From: G963666705 sp963666705
Lineage (GTDB): Bacteria > Pseudomonadota > Alphaproteobacteria > CADEGL01
DNA length: 64,000 nucleotides
NCBI GenBank assembly: GCA_963666705.2
Contig: CAXXKO010000026.1
Location: forward strand, 1-64,000
Direction of reading: 5' to 3'
This document shows positions 51,350 to 60,432 of this stretch, piece by piece. The position numbers and the translations under genes were made by a program. The stretch's first letter is position 1. Each line of letters opens with the position of its first letter. Under the pieces are notes generated by a model, which was not told the DNA's origin, made no database searches, and was given only the letters and a program-made list of their open reading frames with translations.

Positions 51350-52467
51350 GTACTTACTTGTAAAAGAAAGCGAACTATTATATGATGGGGGTATGAGCAG
51401 AACAGCGACCCCCATCACGGTTGGGGAAGAGGCCCGGGGCGCGCTGGAACAGTGGGTCCGGTCGGCGAAGACGGAGCAGCGCATGGCGTTGCGGGCGCGG
51501 ATCATCCTTCAGGCGGCGGATGGACGAGGCAATCTGGAGATCGCCGCGGCCTTGCGGGTGCGGCCGGCGACGGTGAGCAAATGGCGGGTCCGCTATGCGC
51601 GGACTGGGCTGGGCGGCCTTGCCGACGCGCCACGACCGGGGGTGAAGCGGCGCTACGACGCGGCGACGGAGCGGCGCATATTGGCGCGGCTGGACGAGAC
51701 GCCGCCGGCGGGCCACGCCACCTGGACGGGAAGCCTGGTGGCCGAGGCCCTGGGGGATGTTTCGCCGAGCCATGTGTGGCGGGTGTTGCGCCGCCATGGC
51801 ATCCATCTGCAACGGCGCCGGAGCTGGTGCATCAGCACCGATCCCGAATTCGCCGCCAAGGCGGCGGACATCGTCGCCCTCTACCTCGATCCGCCGGACA
51901 GCGCCGTGGTTCTGGCGGTCGACGAGAAGCCCGGCATCCAGGCGCTCGAGCGGGCGCAGGGCTATCTCGAGCTGGCCAACGGCAGCGCCCTCCGGGGCTT
52001 CAGCCATGACTACAAGCGTCACGGCACGACGACACTGTTCGCCGCCCTCGACATCATCACTGGCGAGGTCAAGGCGGGGCATTACAAACGCCGCCGCCGG
52101 ACCGAGTTCCTCGACTTCATGAACCGCATCGTCGCCGACTACCCGGACCAGGAGATTCACGTGATCCTCGACAACCTTTCGACCCACAAGCCCAAGCGCG
52201 ACCAATGGCTGGCGCGCCATAAGAACGTCCATTTCCACTTCACCCCGACCCACGCGAGTTGGCTCAATCAGGTCGAATGCTGGTTCAGCATTCTCACCCG
52301 GCGCGCCTTGCGCGGGGCCAGCTTCACCTCGCCGCGCGAGGTCTGCGATGCCATCGACCGTTTCATCGAGGCTTACAATGTCAAAGCCACTCCCTTCGAA
52401 TGGCGAAAGGCCAAGGTCCATCCGGTCACCCTCAAAAAAACATACGCGGATTTACGAAACTAAGCAC
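51350..52467 (+). mobile_element. IS630-family insertion sequence C, stacked on MITE copy 3
   Basis: Ends GTACTTACTT on the left and the complement of GTGCTTAGTTTCGTAAATCC on the right, with TA at 51348-51349 (shared with the MITE) and 52468-52469. Length 1118 bp. The right-end repeat matches the MITE copy 1 terminal repeat at 16 of the first 23 positions without gaps, mostly transitions elsewhere, so this element type is a candidate to mobilise the MITEs. Confidence 0.88.
51393..52463 (+). CDS. IS630-family transposase (element C)
   Basis: A 356-residue intact transposase in one frame. Two helix-turn-helix segments (LEIAAALRVRPATVSKWRVRY near residues 50-70, in part) precede the DDE core: first Asp in VVLAVDEKPG, second in VILDNLSTHK, Glu in WLNQVECWFS. 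It is of a different subgroup from the frameshifted copies A and B. Located between panC and the DUF488 gene. Confidence 0.94.
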   Translation: MSRTATPITVGEEARGALEQWVRSAKTEQRMALRARIILQAADGRGNLEIAAALRVRPATVSKWRVRYARTGLGGLADAPRPGVKRRYDAATERRILARLDETPPAGHATWTGSLVAEALGDVSPSHVWRVLRRHGIHLQRRRSWCISTDPEFAAKAADIVALYLDPPDSAVVLAVDEKPGIQALERAQGYLELANGSALRGFSHDYKRHGTTTLFAALDIITGEVKAGHYKRRRRTEFLDFMNRIVADYPDQEIHVILDNLSTHKPKRDQWLARHKNVHFHFTPTHASWLNQVECWFSILTRRALRGASFTSPREVCDAIDRFIEAYNVKATPFEWRKAKVHPVTLKKTYADLRN

Positions 52468-52925
52468 TAGTCCAAATCGGGCGCAAGGTGCCGGACGCCC
52501 GTCCCCAGCATGTCGGCCAGGCGGTCGGCGACGATGGCGCGGTGGCAGGTCTCGGGATCGCGCTCGTAGCACATGAGGCAGACCGGCCCCGCGGCGGCGA
52601 TCTCCGTCGCCTGGGCGAGCGCCGCCGCCGCCGCCCCAGTCTCCATATGCGCCGCGAAAATGCGGCGGAAGGTGGCCCAGTCACCGGCCTTGCCCGCGTC
52701 GCGCCCGGCCTTCGGGTTGCCGAACCCGACCAGGTGCGCGTAGGCCAGGCCCGCCTCTTCCACGGCCGCCGCGAGGGCGCGCTTGGAGAGACCGGGCTTG
52801 CGCGAGGCGGGGACGGCGCGCACGTCGATGAGGGTACGGGCACCCGCCGCGCGGAGGGCGGCGATGAGGCGGCCCGGGTCCGCCCTTTCGTAGCCGATCG
52901 TCATGACCGGGGAATCGCAACCCAT
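52467..52925 (-). CDS. DUF488 family protein
   Basis: A 152-residue protein with AGGAGG seven bases before ATG 52925. Family features are MTIGYERAD at the start, LIDVRAVPASRKPGLSK and the cysteine-rich end VCLMCYERDPETCHR. Function is not established; the fold and Cys pattern suggest a nucleotide- or DNA-related role. Its stop TAG overlaps the right junction of IS630 element C and, before the insertions, overlapped the panC stop in the same CTAG. Confidence 0.85.
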   Translation of the reverse strand: MGCDSPVMTIGYERADPGRLIAALRAAGARTLIDVRAVPASRKPGLSKRALAAAVEEAGLAYAHLVGFGNPKAGRDAGKAGDWATFRRIFAAHMETGAAAAALAQATEIAAAGPVCLMCYERDPETCHRAIVADRLADMLGTGVRHLAPDLD

Positions 52926-53014
52926 GGCCGCCTCCTATGGCCGCGCCGCGCGCGCCGGCGGGTGCAGGGGGAGCGCTGCCCCCAGGGCCGGCGGGGAGCG
53001 GTCGTCGCGCACGC

Positions 53015-53524
53015 TCAGCGTCTGCTCCCGCGGCCCACGATGGGCTGGATGAATTGGGGCTCCAGGTCCCAGGGGAAGTGGATCCAGGTGTCCTGACTGA
53101 CCTCGGTGACGAAGGTATCGACGAGCGGCCGGCCGGCGGGCTTGGCATAGACGCTGGCGAAATGGGCATCGGGCAGGAGGGCGCGCACCACCCGTGCCGT
53201 GCGCCCAGTATCGACCAGGTCGTCGACGATGAGCCAGCCCGCCCCGCGCATCTCGTGCTCTGGCGCCCGCAGGACGCGCACCTCGCCCTGGGACTGATGG
53301 TCGTAGCTGGCGACGGAAATGCAGTCGAGCACGCGGATGTCGAGCTCGCGCGCGACCACCGCGGCCGGCACCAGGCCGCCCCGCGCGATCGCCACCACGC
53401 CCTGCCAGGGCCCGCCGTCGAGGAGACGCCATGCGAGGGCCTTGGCGTCCCGGTGCAGCTCTTCCCAGGAAACCGGGAAGGCCTTGGTGAATTGTTCGCT
53501 TTCCGCCACGCCGCGCACCCCCAT
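53015..53524 (-). CDS. gpt: Xanthine-guanine phosphoribosyltransferase
   Basis: A 169-residue PRTase for purine salvage that joins xanthine or guanine to PRPP. The PRPP loop is WLIVDDLVDTGRT; VSWEELHRDAKALAWRL and VAIARGGLVPA are typical of bacterial XGPRT. The end IHFPWDLEPQFIQPIVGR suits the alphaproteobacterial form. ATG 53524 was chosen; an upstream ATG eight codons earlier is possible. Ribosome site is weak. Confidence 0.92.
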   Translation of the reverse strand: MGVRGVAESEQFTKAFPVSWEELHRDAKALAWRLLDGGPWQGVVAIARGGLVPAAVVARELDIRVLDCISVASYDHQSQGEVRVLRAPEHEMRGAGWLIVDDLVDTGRTARVVRALLPDAHFASVYAKPAGRPLVDTFVTEVSQDTWIHFPWDLEPQFIQPIVGRGSRR

Positions 53525-53609
53525 GACCGCCAGCCGCCACGGCCCCAATCCAGGGCCGGTTCAGCTCACGTTTCTAATCCGTCTTCAGGGAGGCGGCAAC
53601 GCCGCGCGG

Positions 53610-54746
53610 TCAGCGGACGTAGATGTGGACTTCGTTCGTCTCGGCCGTGTTGCTGGTCGTCGCGGAGAGCGAGACCCGCTCGGCCGGCAGGCCCATGTTG
53701 GTGAGCGACCGGAGCACCTGCTCGGCCTGGCGCTTGGAATTGCTCGATGCCAGCGCGATCTGCCCCGCCGTGCCCCGGTTGGGCGCGACGGCGACGAGCT
53801 CGAACGCGGCCGACGGCCGGCGCTCGAGCGCGCTGCTCAAGGCGGAATAGAGGGCCTGCTCGTACTCCACATTGGGGTTGTCGAAGCGGATCACCACCAG
53901 CGGCCGGCCCGGGGTGGCGGCGCTCAACTGCTGCGGCGCCGCCGAGGAGAAGGCCCGGTTGGCCAAGCTGCCGCCGAACATCTCGCCATTCTTCACCGCG
54001 ACCGAAAGGGCCGTCAGGTTGCCGCGCTCGCGGTTCACGTAGTTGCTCTGGCGCCTGATATCGTCGCTCAGCTCGTTGAGCAGCCGGTCGATCGAGACCA
54101 CGGTCTTGTTGACCTCGTCCTCGAGGATGGCGAGCTGGCGGTGGTCCTCGTCCACGGCGCCGCCGAGGCCGTAGGCCGCCCGCGTGGATTCGAGCATGTA
54201 GGCCGCCATGGAGGAGTTCGATGCGATATCGTTCGACAGCTGATTGAGCTTGCCGATGTCGCGGCTGATGCGGTCGAGCTGGCGCTGGGCCTTGCCCCAC
54301 AGGTCGACCAGAATCGGATTGCTCGGCGTGGTGCCGATTTGGAGCTTGGCGTTAATGTCGCCGACAAGGGTGTGGTAGGACGTGGCGTTGCGCCCCGTCT
54401 TTTCGCGCTGACGCTGCAGGTCCGCGCTGTTGCCGGCGATCACGCTTTGCAGGGCGATCAGCTCGCCACGGAGCTCGACGACCTTCTGACCGACGAAGGT
54501 GCCCGTCGGCGGCCCCGTCGTGACCGGCACGGTTTCATAGCTGGATGTGCCGAGCGCGGGTGGCGTCGCCGGCGCGGTACCGCCGGCGGCGGGCTGGGTC
54601 GCCGCGGCCACGCTTGTCCGCGTGTCGGCGGTTCCCGAAGGTTCCTCGCCCGTCAACGACGGCCACAACACATCGTCCGAAAATGAACACGCGCCCAGGA
54701 ACAGAGCCGCCCCCAAGACGACAGCCCCGATCTTCCACAGCCTCAT
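53610..54746 (-). CDS. Lipoprotein with coiled-coil region and OmpA-like C-terminus
   Basis: A 378-residue envelope protein. The lipoprotein signal ends in lipobox LFLGACS at residues 15-21. A Thr/Ala/Pro-rich linker (about 35-80) is followed by a long helical region (about 85-255) rich in Asn and Gln with heptad-like spacing. The C-domain (about 280-378: PLVVIRFDNPNVEYEQALY ... FELVAVAPNRG ... VHIYVR) resembles OmpA-like domains that grip peptidoglycan, but lacks the classic NxxLSxxRA motif. Probably links outer membrane and cell wall. Not a family I can name. Confidence 0.7.
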   Translation of the reverse strand: MRLWKIGAVVLGAALFLGACSFSDDVLWPSLTGEEPSGTADTRTSVAAATQPAAGGTAPATPPALGTSSYETVPVTTGPPTGTFVGQKVVELRGELIALQSVIAGNSADLQRQREKTGRNATSYHTLVGDINAKLQIGTTPSNPILVDLWGKAQRQLDRISRDIGKLNQLSNDIASNSSMAAYMLESTRAAYGLGGAVDEDHRQLAILEDEVNKTVVSIDRLLNELSDDIRRQSNYVNRERGNLTALSVAVKNGEMFGGSLANRAFSSAAPQQLSAATPGRPLVVIRFDNPNVEYEQALYSALSSALERRPSAAFELVAVAPNRGTAGQIALASSNSKRQAEQVLRSLTNMGLPAERVSLSATTSNTAETNEVHIYVR

Positions 54747-54868
54747 AAGCTGACCTTGCGTCGCCAGTTATACATTGGGCGATCCAGTGATTGCCGAAAC
54801 GCCAGGCAGAAAATGCCAGTAAAATTCGTAATTTGCAACGATATTAGACGTTGTTTTATGTGCCGTCT

Positions 54869-56194
54869 CACTAGTGTCCGGTTAACTGCGGCGGTTTTCC
54901 GGTTAGTGGGTTGTGGTTAAACGTTCTTTCGGGATATTCGCGTGTCACCGACTTGAACTCCCGGTGTTAAGCCAGACATGCTCCTGCCTTCCCGGTCAGG
55001 AGCATGGCTCATGTATGCAGGCAAGATCGTTTTCGCCCAGGTGATCGACCATCTGCCCGTGCACAGCTTGCGCCGTTGCGTCCACCGCTACGGCGGCGAT
55101 CGCAGGCTGCGAAGCTTCTCCTGCCTCGATCGGTATCTGTGCATGGCCTTCGCGCAGCTGACCTATCGCGAGAGCCTGCGCGACATCGAGGCCTGCCTGC
55201 GCGCCCAGCACACCAAGCTCTACCACATGGGCATCCGCGGGCGCGTCGCCCGCGCCACCTTGGCCGACGCCAACGAGAGGCGCGACTGGCGCATCCATGC
55301 CGACTTCGCCCAGGCGCTGATCCGCATCGCCCGGCCGCTCTATGCCCAAGACAGCTTCGGCCTCGAGCTCGACCACACCGTCTATGCCCTCGACTCGACC
55401 ACCATCGACCTCTGCCTCGCGGTCTTCCCCTGGGCCCCGTTCCAGCGCACCAAGGCCGCCATCAAGCTCCACACCCTCTTGGATCTGCGCGGCAATATCC
55501 CAACTTTCATCCATATCAGCGACGGCCGATGGCACGACGTGAGGGTGCTCGACGAGCTGGTCCCCGAGCCCGGCGCCTTCTACGTCCTGGACCGCGGATA
55601 CATCCATTTCGCCCGCCTCCATCGCCTGAGCCAGGGCGCCGCCTTCTTCGTCGTCCGGGCACGGGCCAAGTTCCAGTTCCGCAGGATCGCGTCCCGCGCA
55701 ATCGACAAGACCACCGGCCTGCGCTGCGACCAGACCATCCGCACCGCCGGCCAGCACACCGCCACCGACTACCCGGACAGGCTCCGCCGCGTCCGATACC
55801 GCGACCCCGAGAGCGGCAAGGCCTTCACCTTCCTGACCAACAACTTCACCCTGCCGGCGCTGACCATCGCCCAGCTCTACAAATGCCGCTGGCAGGTCGA
55901 GCTGTTCTTCAAATGGATCAAGCAGCACCTGCGCATCAAGCGCTTCTACGGCACCTCCGAGAACGCCGTCAAATCCCAGATCTGGATCGCCGTCTCCGTC
56001 TATGTGTTGATCGCCATCGTCAAGAAGCGCTTGGCTATCAACGCCAGCCTCTACACAATCCTCCAGGTCCTCAGCCTCACCGTCTTCGAAAAAACACCGC
56101 TCCTTCAATTGCTTACAAATCCAGAAACCACGACACCAATCCACCCCCATGCTAACCAATTGAATCTATTCGACTATTAACCGGACACTAGTGA
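54869..56194 (+). mobile_element. IS4-family insertion sequence, copy B
   Basis: Ends CACTAGTGTCCGGTTAA at 54869-54885 and its exact inverse at 56177-56193. The 9-bp direct repeat GTGCCGTCT occurs at 54860-54868 and 56195-56203 just outside, consistent with a target duplication. It is related to the element at 343-1654 but its gene is well diverged. It lies 140 bases upstream of tRNA-Arg. Confidence 0.88.
55011..56180 (+). CDS. IS4-family DDE transposase (copy B)
   Basis: A 389-residue intact transposase starting MYAGKIVFAQ at ATG 55011, with GGAG upstream; an ATG 11 codons earlier is possible. DDE residues: Asp in YALDSTTI, Asp in VLDRGY, Glu in the YKCRWQVELFFKWIK signature. The LTYRESLRDIE N-terminal motif is shared with the copy at 356-1525. 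The TAA stop lies in the right inverted repeat. Confidence 0.94.
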   Translation: MYAGKIVFAQVIDHLPVHSLRRCVHRYGGDRRLRSFSCLDRYLCMAFAQLTYRESLRDIEACLRAQHTKLYHMGIRGRVARATLADANERRDWRIHADFAQALIRIARPLYAQDSFGLELDHTVYALDSTTIDLCLAVFPWAPFQRTKAAIKLHTLLDLRGNIPTFIHISDGRWHDVRVLDELVPEPGAFYVLDRGYIHFARLHRLSQGAAFFVVRARAKFQFRRIASRAIDKTTGLRCDQTIRTAGQHTATDYPDRLRRVRYRDPESGKAFTFLTNNFTLPALTIAQLYKCRWQVELFFKWIKQHLRIKRFYGTSENAVKSQIWIAVSVYVLIAIVKKRLAINASLYTILQVLSLTVFEKTPLLQLLTNPETTTPIHPHANQLNLFDY

Positions 56195-56335
56195 GTGCCG
56201 TCTGAATTCTATGCCGTAAGGACCTAGTAAAAAAGATTGCTTGCTGCGGGTGCGAGCGGCCTTGCTTTCGGCCGGTGTTTTGATTAGCTTCCGCTCCCGT
56301 CGCGCGACGGGAACCGAAGGCTCGCCGCCACCCGC

Positions 56336-56412
56336 GCGCCCGTGGCTCAACTGGATAGAGCACCTGACTACGGATCAGGAGGTTGGGGGTTCGAATCCCT
56401 CCGGGCGCGCCA
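56336..56412 (+). tRNA. tRNA-Arg (ACG)
   Basis: A complete cloverleaf with encoded CCA. Acceptor stem GCGCCCG (56336-56342) pairs with CGGGCGC (56402-56408). The anticodon stem CCTGA/TCAGG encloses loop CTACGGA, giving anticodon ACG. The T-arm has GGTTCGAATCC. ACG-tRNA(Arg) is normally edited to ICG to read CGU, CGC and CGA. Confidence 0.96.
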
Positions 56413-56623
56413 TTTCTTTCAAAGACTTAGCGCCTTGCCCAAGGCGGAACGTTGCGGGACCTGGTCGGACGCCCGCGAAAACGCCCGACATTTCGGGCGA
56501 TCTTCGTTCCCCGCGGCCTTTGCATCATTGTCAGTCGAGCCAATGGTGCCGGCGGCGAGGCACCCGCCCTCGACATCGCCGCGCTCCGATGGCGATATCG
56601 CGGGCGTACTACGGGAGGCTGGC

Positions 56624-58243
56624 TTGGCGCGGGATTTCGACTATGTGATCGTCGGCGCCGGCTCGGCCGGTTGCGTGCTCGCCCACCGCCTCACGGCGGA
56701 CCCGGACGTCCGCGTTTTGCTGCTGGAGGCGGGGCCCAGGGACTGGAGCCCGTTCCTGCGCATGCCCGCGGCCTTCGCCTACGCCATCGCCGGCCGCCGC
56801 TTCAACTGGAAATACACGACCGAGCCCGAGCCCTATCTGGGCGGCCGCGAGGCCCCCTGCGACCGGGGCCGGGTGCTCGGCGGCTCCTCCTCCATCAACG
56901 CCATGGCCTACGTGAGGGGGCAGGGTGCCGACTTCGACGGCTGGGCGGATGCGGGGCTCCCGGATTGGGACTACGCCCACTGCCTGCCCTACTTCAAGAA
57001 GCTCGAGACCTTCCATGGCCCGGCAAGCGATTTCCGCGGCACCGGCGGCCCGCTCGACGTGACGGCCCCGCGCTACACGAGCCCCTTGTGCGAAGTCTTC
57101 CTCGACGCCTGCGAGCAGGCGGGCTTCGCGCGCAACGCCGATACCAACGCGCGCGAGCAGGAAGGCGTCGGCCCCATGGACCAGACGGTCCACGCGGCGC
57201 GCCGGGTCAGCACGGCCGCGGCCTATCTCCGTCCGGCGCGTGGGCGCCCGAACCTGGAGGTGCGGACCAAGTGCCTGGTAACCCGTGTGCTCTTCGAGGG
57301 CGCGCGGGCGGACGGCGTCGAAGCCGCGGCCGGCGGGCGTGTCGCGGCCATCCGCGCCGGGCGTGAGGTGATCCTCTGCGGCGGGGCGATCAACTCGCCC
57401 CAGCTCCTGATGCTCTCCGGCATCGGCGCGGCGGACGGCCTCCGCGCCCTGGCTATCCCGGTCGTCGCCGACCTGCCCGGCGTGGGCCAGGGCATGCAGG
57501 ACCATGTGGACGTGAGCGTGAAGCAGGCCGCGACGCGCCCCGTGACGGCCACGCCGGCCCTGCGCTTCCCGCGCAACGCCATGCTGTTCCTGGAGTGGTA
57601 CCTGTTCGGCACCGGCCTCGGCGCCACCAGCCATTTCGAGGTCGCCGGCTACATCCGGACATCCCCGGAGCAGGAGCGGCCCACCATCCAGGTCAGCTTC
57701 ATACCGCTCCTGGTGAACTACGACGGCAGCGCGCTGGCCGAGGCGCATGGCTACCAGGCCACGGTGATGCTGCTGCGGCCCGAGAGCCGGGGCTCCATCA
57801 GCCTGCGCTCGGCCGACCCGCGCGCCGCCCCCGCGATCCTCTTCAACTACTTCGAAAGCAAGGCCGACCTGCGGGCGGGCCTGCGGGCGACGCGCCGCAT
57901 TTTCGGCCAGCGCGCCTTCGCACCCTAAAATCGCGGGCGCGAGGTCGATCCCGGCGCGGATGCCGAGAGCGACGCGGCGCTCGACGCCTTCATGCGCCGG
58001 ACGGTGAAGACCACCAACCACCCGAGCTGCACCTGCCGCATGGGCGTGGATGCGCGCGCGGTGGTGGACGCCCAGGGCCGCGTGCGGAGCGTGGAGGGCC
58101 TGCGGGTTGTCGACGCCTCGATCCTGCCGGCGGTCACCAGCGGCAACATCAACGCGCCGACCATCATGCTGGCCGAGAAGCTCGCCGACAGCGTCCTCGG
58201 CAAGCCGCCGCTCGAGCCCGTCACCTTCGAGGAGGCGACATGA
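56624..58243 (+). pseudogene. GMC-family oxidoreductase (choline dehydrogenase-like) with in-frame TAA
   Basis: The frame opens at TTG 56624 with GGGAGG seven bases upstream: ARDFDYVIVGAGSAGCVLAHR, shown in part, is the FAD-binding start. GRVLGGSSSINAMAYVRG and GAINSPQLLMLSGIG are the two GMC signatures. At 57926-57928 a TAA interrupts the frame, where relatives have about AFAPYRGREV. The same frame then continues to 58243 with HPSCTCRMG, which holds the catalytic His, and NINAPTIMLAEK. The truncated 434-residue product would lack the active-site His and part of the FAD fold, so it is very likely non-functional unless the stop is a sequencing error. Alcohol or polyol oxidase by family. Confidence 0.85.
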
Positions 58244-58307
58244 GCGGCCTGGCGTCGGACCGGCGGCGCACGGGTTTCGAGCGCGACGGGCCGCTGCCCG
58301 CCACCAC

Positions 58308-59852
58308 TCAGATCAGGATCTCGATGAGGTAGGGGCCATCGACGGCGAGGCCGCGCTCGATGGCGCGGCAGAGTTCGTCCGCCGTCTCGACCCGCACGGC
58401 CTCGACGCCCATGCCGCGGGCGATCTCGACCCAGTCGAGCGCCGGCCGGTCGAGGGTCAGCATGTCCTGGGCCCGGGGCCCGGGGTTGCCGGCGCCCACG
58501 TTGGCCAGCTCGCCCTTGAGGATGTTGTAGGACTGGTTGGCGAACAGCAGCGTGGTCACGTCGAGCCCCTCGCGCGCCTGGGTCCACAGGGCCTGCACGG
58601 TGTACATGCCGCTGCCGTCGCCCTCGAGGCACACCACCTTGCGCTCGGGGCAGGCGATGGCGGCACCCGTCGCCATGGGCATGCCGAGGCCGATGGAGCC
58701 GCCCCGGTTCTGCAGCCAGTCGTGGGGCGGCGCGCCGGCGGTGAAGGGGAACAGGCCGCGCCCGGAGGTGACGCTCTCGTCGACCACGATGGCGTCCGCG
58801 GGCAGCAGCGCGCCGATAGTGGCGGCCAGGGCATCGAGGTTGATGGGCCCGCTCGGCCGCTCGGGCCGGCTGGCCGGTTGTAGCTTGGCGCCGCCCGGCC
58901 TGGCGCCGACCGCCTCGGCCAGCGCTTGCAGCGCGCCCACGCAATCCTCTTCCGCCCGCGCGAGGGTGCTGATCTCGCAGCCCTCGGGATGGAGCGGCCC
59001 CGGCATGTCGGGATAGGCGAAGAAGGCCACCGGCGGCCCGGCGCCGATGAGGATGATCTGGCGGTAATCCTTCAGCAGCGCGAGCGCCTGGGGGACGGGG
59101 TAGGGGACGCGCCGCACGCTGAGGCGCCCCGCTCCGCGCTGGGTGCGGGCGTTGAAGCACTCGGCCATGACGTCGCAGCCGGTCGCCGCGGCGATGTCGC
59201 CGGCCAGCTCCAAGGGCCGCTCGAACAGGGCGTCGGCGCCGAGCAGCAACAGGGTCCTGTCGCCGCCGCGCAGCCGCTCCGCCACCGCATCGACAGTGTC
59301 CGCCTCGACCGATTCGCGCGCGGGGATGGCAGGGACTTCGCCGACCGCCCCATCCTCGCCCCAGGCGGTATCGGCGGGCAGGATCAGGGTCGCGATCTGG
59401 CCCGGCGGCGTGCGCGCGGCGGCAATCGCCTCGGCCCCGTCGCGCCCCACGGAGGCGGCGTCTGGCGACGATTTGACCCAGGCCGAGACGGGACGGGCAA
59501 TGCCCTCGATGTCAGAGGTGAGCGGCGTGTTGTACTGGATGTGATAGGTCGCGTGTTCGCCCACGACATTGACCATGGGCGAGCGCGCCTTCTTGGCGTT
59601 GTGCAGGTTGGCGAGCGCATTGCCGAGCCCGGGGCCGAGATGGAGCAGGGTCGCCGCCGGCTTCCCCGCCATGCGCGCGTAGCCGTCGGCGGCCCCGCTG
59701 ACCACGCCCTCGAACAGGCCGAGGACGCAACGCATGCCCTGGATCTTGTCGAGGGCGGCGACGAAGTGCATCTCCGACGTGCCGGGATTGGTGAAGCAGA
59801 CATCGACCCCGCCCGCGAGCAGCGTATGGACCAGGCTCTCGGCACCGTTCAT
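58308..59852 (-). CDS. Thiamine-diphosphate enzyme, acetolactate synthase large-subunit-like
   Basis: A 514-residue ThDP enzyme. The N-domain has the activating Glu in LGLFEGVVSGAADGYARM; the C-domain has the ThDP/Mg motif EGDGSGMYTVQAL ending in ANQSYNI. The middle domain is short and lacks a clear FAD site. Such proteins are annotated as acetolactate synthase but often act as decarboxylases or lyases of oxalyl-, benzoylformate- or similar acids. No small subunit is nearby, so branched-chain synthesis is unlikely. Confidence 0.85.
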   Translation of the reverse strand: MNGAESLVHTLLAGGVDVCFTNPGTSEMHFVAALDKIQGMRCVLGLFEGVVSGAADGYARMAGKPAATLLHLGPGLGNALANLHNAKKARSPMVNVVGEHATYHIQYNTPLTSDIEGIARPVSAWVKSSPDAASVGRDGAEAIAAARTPPGQIATLILPADTAWGEDGAVGEVPAIPARESVEADTVDAVAERLRGGDRTLLLLGADALFERPLELAGDIAAATGCDVMAECFNARTQRGAGRLSVRRVPYPVPQALALLKDYRQIILIGAGPPVAFFAYPDMPGPLHPEGCEISTLARAEEDCVGALQALAEAVGARPGGAKLQPASRPERPSGPINLDALAATIGALLPADAIVVDESVTSGRGLFPFTAGAPPHDWLQNRGGSIGLGMPMATGAAIACPERKVVCLEGDGSGMYTVQALWTQAREGLDVTTLLFANQSYNILKGELANVGAGNPGPRAQDMLTLDRPALDWVEIARGMGVEAVRVETADELCRAIERGLAVDGPYLIEILI

Positions 59853-60090
59853 CGGCGTGGCTCCTTATCTTCGCGTCCGCGCGCAAGCGCGGCGAGCCGG
59901 TCACGCCCAGCCGCCGCGTCGTGCGCGTTCCGATAGCCAGCCTTCGCCCGTTGGCTTCCCCTGTCAACCGACCCGCAATTAAGATCCCGCCGCCGGTGCC
60001 CGGTGTCGGTGGCCATCGCCCGGCGTTGCGTCGCACTGCTTGGGGATCTTGCGGCACAGCGGGCAGCCTCGATACTCGCGAGCGCCCGGC

Positions 60091-60121
60091 CAATGTGTTA
60101 CATTGTACATAATTGTTCACA
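60091..60121 (+). promoter_or_regulatory. Possible promoter/operator of the toxin-antitoxin pair
   Basis: An AT-rich island in GC-rich sequence: TGTG TTACATTGTACATAAT TGTTCACA, with outer TGTG/CACA symmetry and a CATAAT-like -10, 15 bases before the antitoxin ATG. RHH antitoxins usually bind palindromes at this place to repress their own operon. The rest of the 283-base gap from 59853 shows nothing else. Confidence 0.35.
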
Positions 60122-60135
60122 CAGCGGAGCGCGCC

Positions 60136-60432
60136 ATGGCTCAGGCTACGTTCACCTTTCGGGTCGATGACGATCTGAAGGCCGCCTTCGCGGCGGCCGC
60201 GAAAACCCAGGAGCGCACGGCCGCGCAGCTCCTGCGGCTTCTCATGCGCGACGCGGTACGGCGCGAGGAAGAGGCGCGCGAGCATGATGCGTGGTTCCGA
60301 GGCGAAGTCGAGCAGGGCATGCGCGAGGCCGACGATCCGGCGGTGCGTCGCATCCCCCATGAGGACGTGCGGTCGAACTGGCGCCAGCAGCGGGCCGCGC
60401 TGATGAAGCGGGCCGACGGCGAGACCGGGTGA
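60136..60432 (+). CDS. RHH-type antitoxin (RelB/ParD-like)
   Basis: A 98-residue protein. The N-terminus ATFTFRVDDDLKAAFAAAAK followed by ERTAAQLLRLLMRDAV is a ribbon-helix-helix DNA-binding fold, and the acidic C-half would wrap the toxin. The stop overlaps the next start (GTGA at 60429-60432), the normal layout of a type II pair. A repressor-type site is visible upstream. Confidence 0.82.
   Translation: MAQATFTFRVDDDLKAAFAAAAKTQERTAAQLLRLLMRDAVRREEEAREHDAWFRGEVEQGMREADDPAVRRIPHEDVRSNWRQQRAALMKRADGETG

Noticed and set aside
56342..56623. Upstream extension of the GMC gene through the tRNA
   Set aside because: The open frame overlaps tRNA-Arg; the TTG at 56624 has a strong ribosome site and matches the family start.
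58308..59852. Calling the ThDP enzyme a true biosynthetic acetolactate synthase (ilvB)
   Set aside because: No regulatory subunit gene, a shortened middle domain and the catabolic neighbourhood argue against it.
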